DNA of 64,000 nt from Sitta carolinensis (taxonomy: Eukaryota > Chordata > Aves > Passeriformes > Sittidae). Location: positions 34,257,870 through 34,321,869 of the forward strand of contig JAVUNC010000006.1 of assembly GCA_032173965.1 (NCBI GenBank), in the 5' to 3' direction. This document shows, piece after piece, positions 63,101 to 64,000 of this stretch (its first letter is position 1; the number at the start of each line of letters is the position of its first letter). The position numbers were made by a program, and so were the translations under genes. The notes under the pieces are model-generated. The model was not told where the DNA came from. It searched no databases and was given only the letters and a program-made list of their open reading frames with translations.

Positions 63101-63829
63101 TCAAGAATTCTATTTATAAAGTGCAAAAATGGTAGACGGCATATATGGACCAGAAACACCCTTTTTATTTAAAAAAATAGAAAAAGAAAAAAGGCAAAAG
63201 CACAGTAAGTGTGCTTTGTGCCAGATTTCTCTCAATCATAGGAATAGGTGTTTCAGCTTAAAATCTGTAGTTTTTACTCAGTATTTAGCAAGAAAATTAA
63301 GTCTAATGAAAAATTAAATACTCCTTCAAAGCAATCATGGCTGAGATTTTAATAGGTTCAGTGTGCGTAATATAGATTCTGAGCATTCTGAGGATTCTTA
63401 TCATTATAATCTTAAGTTTAGCTAGATTTAGACTTACATGGATGTTTTGTAATATTTTCAGTTGGAAGAAGCTGAAAGATTTGCCAAAGCAGTTGTTGAT
63501 CTCGGGGACAAAACATCAGAGTTCAAAGCAAAAGGCTACTTGGCATTGGGATTGACTTACAGTCTGCAGGCTACTGATGGTAAGACAGGAATAAACATTC
63601 AGATTTGGAAATTCCCATGCTGCCTGAAAAAGGATACCTGGCAGAATGGTAGATATTAAAGCTTCTGTGTGCAACCATGTTTTTCAGTCAATGTATTAAA
63701 GGTTCTTCAATTAGTGTGTGGAACAAAATCTCATCATCATTCATATCACTGATTAAATATATCCTTTTTAGCATCTTTGCGAGGGATGCAAGAGGTCTTG
63801 CAGAGAAAGGCTCTTCTTGCATTTCAGAG
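3007..63829 (+). CDS. TTC7B: TTC7B, tetratricopeptide repeat protein 7B (5' part, 13 exons, continues beyond window)
   Basis: The spliced exons read as TTC7B almost residue for residue against the vertebrate protein as I remember it, starting [20 protein letters not shown]. Family knowledge: TTC7 proteins are alpha-helical, TPR-rich scaffolds that bind FAM126/hyccin and EFR3 and bring PI4KA to the plasma membrane to make PI4P. Seen here: 13 exons with joining phases, about 505 codons of an expected ~840, all introns GT-AG. TPR-like helical segments are clear in exons 5-7 and 10-13. TTC7A is the alternative, but the N-terminus and exon 2 ([10 protein letters not shown]) fit TTC7B better. Exon 3 carries a one-base deletion, so this copy does not translate through as given. 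Exons: 3007-3127, 19528-19682, 20480-20647, 33874-34004, 34959-35080, 45544-45622, 47674-47846, 51055-51118, 55780-55917, 60837-60920, 62078-62182, 63462-63579, 63772-63829. Confidence 0.95.
6007..6716. mobile_element. Nearly full-length solo LTR, avian endogenous retrovirus family
   Basis: About 710 bp, markedly more GC-rich than the intron around it in its right half. Its order of segments matches the LTR family also present at 46816 and 1-133: a start resembling tggtgggttgacc, a middle with aagacagagagatcact, and a right part resembling ctctgctctgg. A six-base repeat TACAGG stands on each side (6001-6006 and 6717-6722), a candidate target-site duplication. No internal viral genes remain, so it looks like a recombined solo LTR. 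Termini are decayed, and the family name and sense strand need a repeat library. Confidence 0.6.
11571..11680 (+). mobile_element. CR1 LINE 3'-end fragment
   Basis: Contains the typical sense-strand CR1 tail order: ctggctggacaagatcctgg, then gaactagatgatctgcagag, then gtcccttccta, ending in a degenerate form of the ttctatgat tail repeat. It is strongly 5'-truncated, as most CR1 copies in birds are. Confidence 0.75.
17895..18125 (+). mobile_element. Degenerate CR1 ORF2 (reverse-transcriptase region) fragment
   Basis: The order ggtgactggaaaaaagg, then ggtcagcctaacctta, then catgggtttatcagggacaa follows the CR1 reverse-transcriptase segment as I remember it. The reading frame is destroyed and there is no 3' tail here. 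This is an old remnant inserted in the same direction as the gene. Confidence 0.55.
19528..19682 (+). CDS. TTC7B: TTC7B exon 2
   Basis: 155 bases encoding residues 41-92: the conserved [15 protein letters not shown] stretch, a serine/proline linker ([13 protein letters not shown]) and [15 protein letters not shown]. The acceptor is excellent, with a run of T followed by ttacag; the donor is gtatgt. The exon begins in phase 1 and ends in phase 0, joining correctly to exon 1 and exon 3. Confidence 0.95.
19683..20479 (+). other. TTC7B intron 2 (0.8 kb)
   Basis: Short intron with donor gtatgt and acceptor ttctag. No repeat or gene was seen in it. Confidence 0.9.
20480..20647 (+). CDS. TTC7B: TTC7B exon 3, with a one-base deletion that breaks the frame
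   Basis: 168 bases, beginning [13 protein letters not shown] and continuing through YVEGDYKEA, where an in-frame TGA appears at 20552-20554. Read one base shifted after this point, the sequence resumes the conserved [19 protein letters not shown] to AEAYSTK. The family has a leucine codon where the break lies, so one T is missing near 20550-20552. With that base the exon would be 169 nt, and exons 3+4 would total 300 nt, exactly keeping phase. A downstream AG at 20482-20483 used as acceptor does not rescue the frame. Most likely an assembly or read error; a true frameshift allele is the alternative. Confidence 0.9.
22375..22724 (-). mobile_element. CR1 LINE 3'-end fragment
   Basis: About 350 bp of clear CR1 in reverse orientation: tgggttggaagggacctta, gaccaggttgctcaaagccc, gatggggcatccacagcttc, and tcttctccaggttgagcaac in that order. 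It is among the best preserved CR1 copies in the window. The copy is truncated at its 5' end (right side here), with no coding region. Confidence 0.92.
27651..27687 (+). repeat. (TG)n microsatellite
   Basis: An interrupted run: five GT units, then ttgt, then about eleven TG units. It lies within intron 3. Length polymorphism is likely, as in other vertebrate TG repeats. Confidence 0.95.
31832..31848 (+). repeat. Poly-T tract (T17)
   Basis: Seventeen T in a row inside a longer T/G-rich segment (31807-31848). Such a run may instead be the poly-A of an old insertion on the other strand, but no element body was recognised next to it. Confidence 0.9.
32430..32545 (+). mobile_element. CR1 remnant, left part, separated by SINE insertion
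   Basis: The phrase agttggagagtgtccagaga resembles the CR1 ORF2 end that encodes the E-R-V-Q-R motif, in sense orientation. It continues on the far side of the SINE (see 32705-32945). The match is weak and the limits are approximate. Confidence 0.4.
32552..32680 (-). mobile_element. tRNA-Ile-derived SINE with CR1-type tail (passerine type)
   Basis: Read on the minus strand, the head has ttagagcatggtgccaataa followed by a degenerate gggttcaacc and tatggccca. This is the D-arm to acceptor order of tRNA-Ile(AAT), including the AAT anticodon and B-box region. It is followed by a short linker and then a CR1-like 3' tail (gggtcccttcctactcagaa). This composite is the plan of the passerine TguSINE1-type SINE. 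The 5' end of the tRNA part is missing, so this copy is truncated. It is not a functional tRNA gene. Confidence 0.8.
32705..32945 (+). mobile_element. CR1 LINE 3' region, right part
   Basis: Contains gcttttaagaacaggttaga followed by a gap and then aaggtcctttccagtgcttt, the order found near the 3' end of sense CR1 elements. It is eroded. Together with 32430-32545 it suggests one CR1 later split by the SINE. Confidence 0.6.
33030..33046 (+). repeat. Poly-T tract (T17)
   Basis: Seventeen T in a row, 119 bp left of the solo LTR. It is a simple homopolymer and prone to length error in sequencing. Confidence 0.9.
33165..33456 (-). mobile_element. Solo LTR, antisense to TTC7B, with TATA box and polyadenylation signal
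   Basis: About 292 bp. Read on the minus strand it begins tgtcaggaagtg and ends ctgcgtcaca, giving TG...CA ends. Inside, in the right order for an LTR, are a TATA-like cttatatatacgagg and, about 15 bases later, an aataaa signal. There is no internal viral region on either side, so it is a solo LTR. I recall it as an avian ERV-type LTR; the family needs a repeat library. No clear target duplication was found. It lies 417 bp before exon 4 and faces away from it. Confidence 0.7.
33874..34004 (+). CDS. TTC7B: TTC7B exon 4
   Basis: 131 bases, residues about 149-192. Reads [20 protein letters not shown] followed by [23 protein letters not shown], a helical segment strongly conserved in TTC7 proteins. 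Acceptor tcccaag after a T-rich tract, donor gtaagc. It enters in phase 1 (Gly split) and ends in phase 0. Confidence 0.96.
34005..34958 (+). other. TTC7B intron 4 (0.95 kb)
   Basis: Donor gtaagc; acceptor is a pyrimidine-rich tract ending ctcttag. No repeat or gene was recognised. Confidence 0.9.
34959..35080 (+). CDS. TTC7B: TTC7B exon 5
   Basis: 122 bases, residues 193-232 plus two bases of Gly-233. Encodes [20 protein letters not shown] and then [20 protein letters not shown], the start of a TPR-like helix pair. The donor is gtgaga. The Gly codon is completed by the first base of exon 6. Confidence 0.96.
35081..45543 (+). other. TTC7B intron 5 (10.5 kb)
   Basis: AT-rich intron with few recognisable repeats. 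It has T-rich blocks at 36823-36855 and 43404-43478, a 12-bp direct repeat (43148-43159 and 43188-43199) and an AT/TATC-like stretch near 45395-45418. No interspersed element, RNA gene or second gene was recognised. Confidence 0.8.
43404..43478 (+). repeat. T/G-rich low-complexity tract
   Basis: Alternating runs of T with single or paired G (units like ttttg), all on the gene's sense strand. Low-complexity DNA with no coding meaning. Confidence 0.85.
45544..45622 (+). CDS. TTC7B: TTC7B exon 6
   Basis: 79 bases, residues 233-259: [20 protein letters not shown] then TQNLRM. This is a basic amphipathic helix typical of the family. Acceptor tatatacag, donor gtaagt (consensus). Enters in phase 2 and ends in phase 0. 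Confidence 0.96.
46608..46627. repeat. Perfect 20-bp AT-only palindrome
   Basis: tattatttaattaaataata equals its own reverse complement. It could extrude a cruciform, but such A/T palindromes also arise by chance in AT-rich introns. Confidence 0.9.
46816..47372. mobile_element. Partial avian LTR (endogenous retrovirus-like), same family as 6007-6716
   Basis: Begins with tgtggtgggttgacct, the LTR edge, then runs through ggcagggagtttgctta and taccatcacaggcaaaactg to cacacttttcctctgctcca. The right end fades out after ggtccagagaggcag, so the copy is truncated or badly decayed there. No internal retroviral coding sequence follows. It is in the same orientation as the copy at 6007 and opposite to that at 1-133. 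Confidence 0.65.
47674..47846 (+). CDS. TTC7B: TTC7B exon 7
   Basis: 173 bases, residues 260-316 plus two bases. Encodes [20 protein letters not shown], then [20 protein letters not shown] and [17 protein letters not shown]. The first part completes a TPR-like helix; the proline/aspartate-rich part is a linker. Acceptor cttttacag; donor gtatgg is a weaker site. The split Asn codon is completed by exon 8. Confidence 0.96.
47847..51054 (+). other. TTC7B intron 7 (3.2 kb)
   Basis: Contains short simple runs (gatagatagat near 47955-47966, a TA run at 48551-48564) and a possible old interspersed repeat at about 49030-49160. Otherwise AT-rich with nothing recognised. Confidence 0.8.
49030..49160. 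repeat. Possible degenerate interspersed repeat
   Basis: The phrases atctcatctccagcagtgac and tcttcctaggtattctttt, in this order, remind me of a repeat seen in other bird sequences, but I cannot name it. Limits and identity are uncertain. Confidence 0.25.
51055..51118 (+). CDS. TTC7B: TTC7B exon 8 (64 nt)
   Basis: Shortest coding exon but one. Encodes the end of the split Asn, then [20 protein letters not shown] and M: a strongly hydrophobic leucine-rich helix. Acceptor ttcaacag; donor gtaggt is below consensus. A T/G-rich tract begins about 50 bases after the donor, a place where U-rich-binding splicing factors such as TIA1 often help weak donors. Skipping this 64-nt exon would shift the frame. 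Confidence 0.95.
51165..51251 (+). repeat. T/G-rich low-complexity tract close to the exon 8 donor
   Basis: Runs of T broken by G, GG or GGGG on the sense strand, beginning 47 bases after the donor. Low complexity; possible binding region for U- or UG-rich RNA-binding proteins (inference). Confidence 0.85.
52930..53046 (+). mobile_element. CR1 LINE 3'-end fragment
   Basis: Sense-orientation tail: caggttggacagggctctga, then tggaaagtgtccccacccat, then taaaggtcccttccaactta, ending in agttctatga, which is the CR1 tail repeat. It is only the last ~115 bp of the element. Confidence 0.88.
53107..54085 (-). mobile_element. CR1 LINE, 3' end plus part of ORF2 (degenerate)
   Basis: About 1 kb, the largest CR1 in the window, reversed. 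It starts with the tail (gaatcactgaataat, ggaagggacttcca) and continues through the 3'UTR into the C-terminal part of ORF2. On the minus strand the segment before the conserved gtcctgcacctgggagg is recognisable. Frames are disrupted and the reverse-transcriptase core is missing, so it cannot be active. The right edge is approximate. Confidence 0.85.
54520..54546 (+). repeat. Poly-G (G18) followed by (TG)n
   Basis: Eighteen G in a row, then about four TG units. This is unusual composition for this AT-rich intron. Long G runs can form quadruplexes and are error-prone in sequencing. Confidence 0.93.
55780..55917 (+). CDS. TTC7B: TTC7B exon 9
   Basis: 138 bases, residues 339-384, phase 0 at both ends. 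Encodes [20 protein letters not shown], then [20 protein letters not shown] and YEMLSE, a helical repeat unit. Acceptor gtgtttcag; donor gtttgt is weak, lacking the usual A at +3. Because it is in phase 0 at both ends, skipping it would keep the frame. Confidence 0.96.
55918..60836 (+). other. TTC7B intron 9 (4.9 kb)
   Basis: Contains a long G/T-rich tract at 57865-58001. The rest is AT-rich; no interspersed element or gene was recognised. Confidence 0.85.
57865..58001 (+). repeat. Long G/T-rich low-complexity tract with G runs
   Basis: About 135 bases almost without A or C on the sense strand, with G runs of 3-7 (57913-57919, 57952-57956 and others) among T runs. The G runs are spaced more widely than the classic short-loop quadruplex rule allows. 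Confidence 0.85.
60837..60920 (+). CDS. TTC7B: TTC7B exon 10
   Basis: 84 bases, residues 385-412, phase 0 at both ends. Encodes [20 protein letters not shown] then LSLMAAGK, a classic TPR helix pair (W, Y, A and G at the expected spacing). Acceptor catatttag, donor gtaagt (consensus). Confidence 0.96.
60921..62077 (+). other. TTC7B intron 10 (1.16 kb)
   Basis: No repeat recognised. A stronger-looking decoy acceptor (tttttag) lies at 62043-62049, 28 bases before the real one. Confidence 0.9.
62078..62182 (+). CDS. TTC7B: TTC7B exon 11
   Basis: 105 bases, residues 413-447, phase 0 at both ends. Encodes [20 protein letters not shown] then [15 protein letters not shown], a textbook TPR unit with the terminal proline-aspartate turn. 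Donor gtaagc is good; the acceptor attttaaacag has a purine-rich tract and is weak. The open frame reads through into the flanking introns, but conservation stops exactly at the splice sites. Confidence 0.96.
62183..63461 (+). other. TTC7B intron 11 (1.28 kb)
   Basis: No repeat recognised. A 183-codon open frame on the minus strand (62229-62780) shows no recognisable domain and is judged a chance frame. Confidence 0.85.
63462..63579 (+). CDS. TTC7B: TTC7B exon 12
   Basis: 118 bases, residues 448-486 plus one base. Encodes [20 protein letters not shown] then [19 protein letters not shown], another TPR unit (G-Y-L-A-L-G-L-T-Y signature). Acceptor tattttcag, donor gtaaga. The Ala codon is completed by exon 13. 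Confidence 0.96.
63580..63771 (+). other. TTC7B intron 12 (192 bp)
   Basis: The shortest intron seen. Donor gtaaga, acceptor cctttttag. Nothing else in it. Confidence 0.93.
63772..63829 (+). CDS. TTC7B: TTC7B exon 13 (last exon in the window)
   Basis: 58 bases, residues 487-505 plus two bases. Encodes [18 protein letters not shown] and the first two bases of Arg. Donor gtgagt is consensus, so the gene continues; the C-terminal TPR block and stop codon lie beyond 64000. Confidence 0.95.
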
Positions 63830-64000
63830 GTGAGTGGGTGTTGATCTTTCCATTTTGTTCTGCTATATGTAGTGCAAAGATTTTATTATGTGCTAAAAAG
63901 AGAGACTTGTTAAAGATAGTGGAATGACAACTTCACCTCTGGGAGTCTCCCATCATGAGAACAGAATGTATTTCTTTAGCATTTATTTCCATCATTTTCT
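63830..64000 (+). other. Start of TTC7B intron 13
   Basis: Begins gtgagt and runs to the window edge. Nothing else seen. Confidence 0.9.

Noticed and set aside
1..64000. CRISPR arrays, rRNA, operons or phage-like modules
   Set aside because: None of the expected repeat-spacer patterns, RNA genes or gene clusters is visible; this is a vertebrate intron-exon region.

Overview
This window is vertebrate nuclear DNA from a bird. Long AT-rich introns carry CR1 retrotransposon remnants and avian-type LTRs. A 3'-CR1-tailed, tRNA-Ile-derived SINE on the minus strand at 32552-32680 points to a passerine, because this SINE type is known from passerines. The order-level call is inference from repeats; no species can be named from sequence alone.

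One protein-coding gene fills almost the whole window: the 5' part of TTC7B (tetratricopeptide repeat protein 7B) on the plus strand. I recognise 13 coding exons, from the start codon at 3007 to the end of exon 13 at 63829. All have GT-AG introns with compatible phases, and together they encode about 505 residues, roughly 60% of a family protein of about 840. The rest of the gene lies beyond 64000. TTC7B is a helical scaffold that works with EFR3 and FAM126/hyccin proteins to hold phosphatidylinositol 4-kinase alpha (PI4KA) at the plasma membrane, where it supplies PI4P. The product is well conserved, but exon 3 lacks one base and is out of frame in this copy (about 20546-20554). All other exons are intact, so an assembly or sequencing indel is the likeliest cause.

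Layout: 1-133 is the end of an LTR; 134-2290 is intergenic or upstream DNA with no recognised gene; about 2380-3420 is a CpG-island promoter containing exon 1. Intron 1 (16.4 kb) holds a nearly complete solo LTR (6007-6716) and CR1 pieces at 11.6 and 18 kb. Intron 3 (13.2 kb) holds a CR1, a TG microsatellite, a CR1 broken by the SINE, and an antisense solo LTR close to exon 4. Intron 5 (10.5 kb) holds only simple repeats. Intron 6 has another LTR copy. Intron 8 has two CR1s tail to tail and a poly-G/TG tract. Intron 9 has a long G/T-rich tract.

No bacterial-style system, CRISPR array, functional tRNA or rRNA gene, or second protein-coding gene is visible. The many short open frames in introns look like chance, or lie within repeats. 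I found no convincing undescribed system. The points most worth checking are the exon 3 frame break, the antisense LTR, the SINE nested in a CR1, and the splice-site context of exons 8 and 11.
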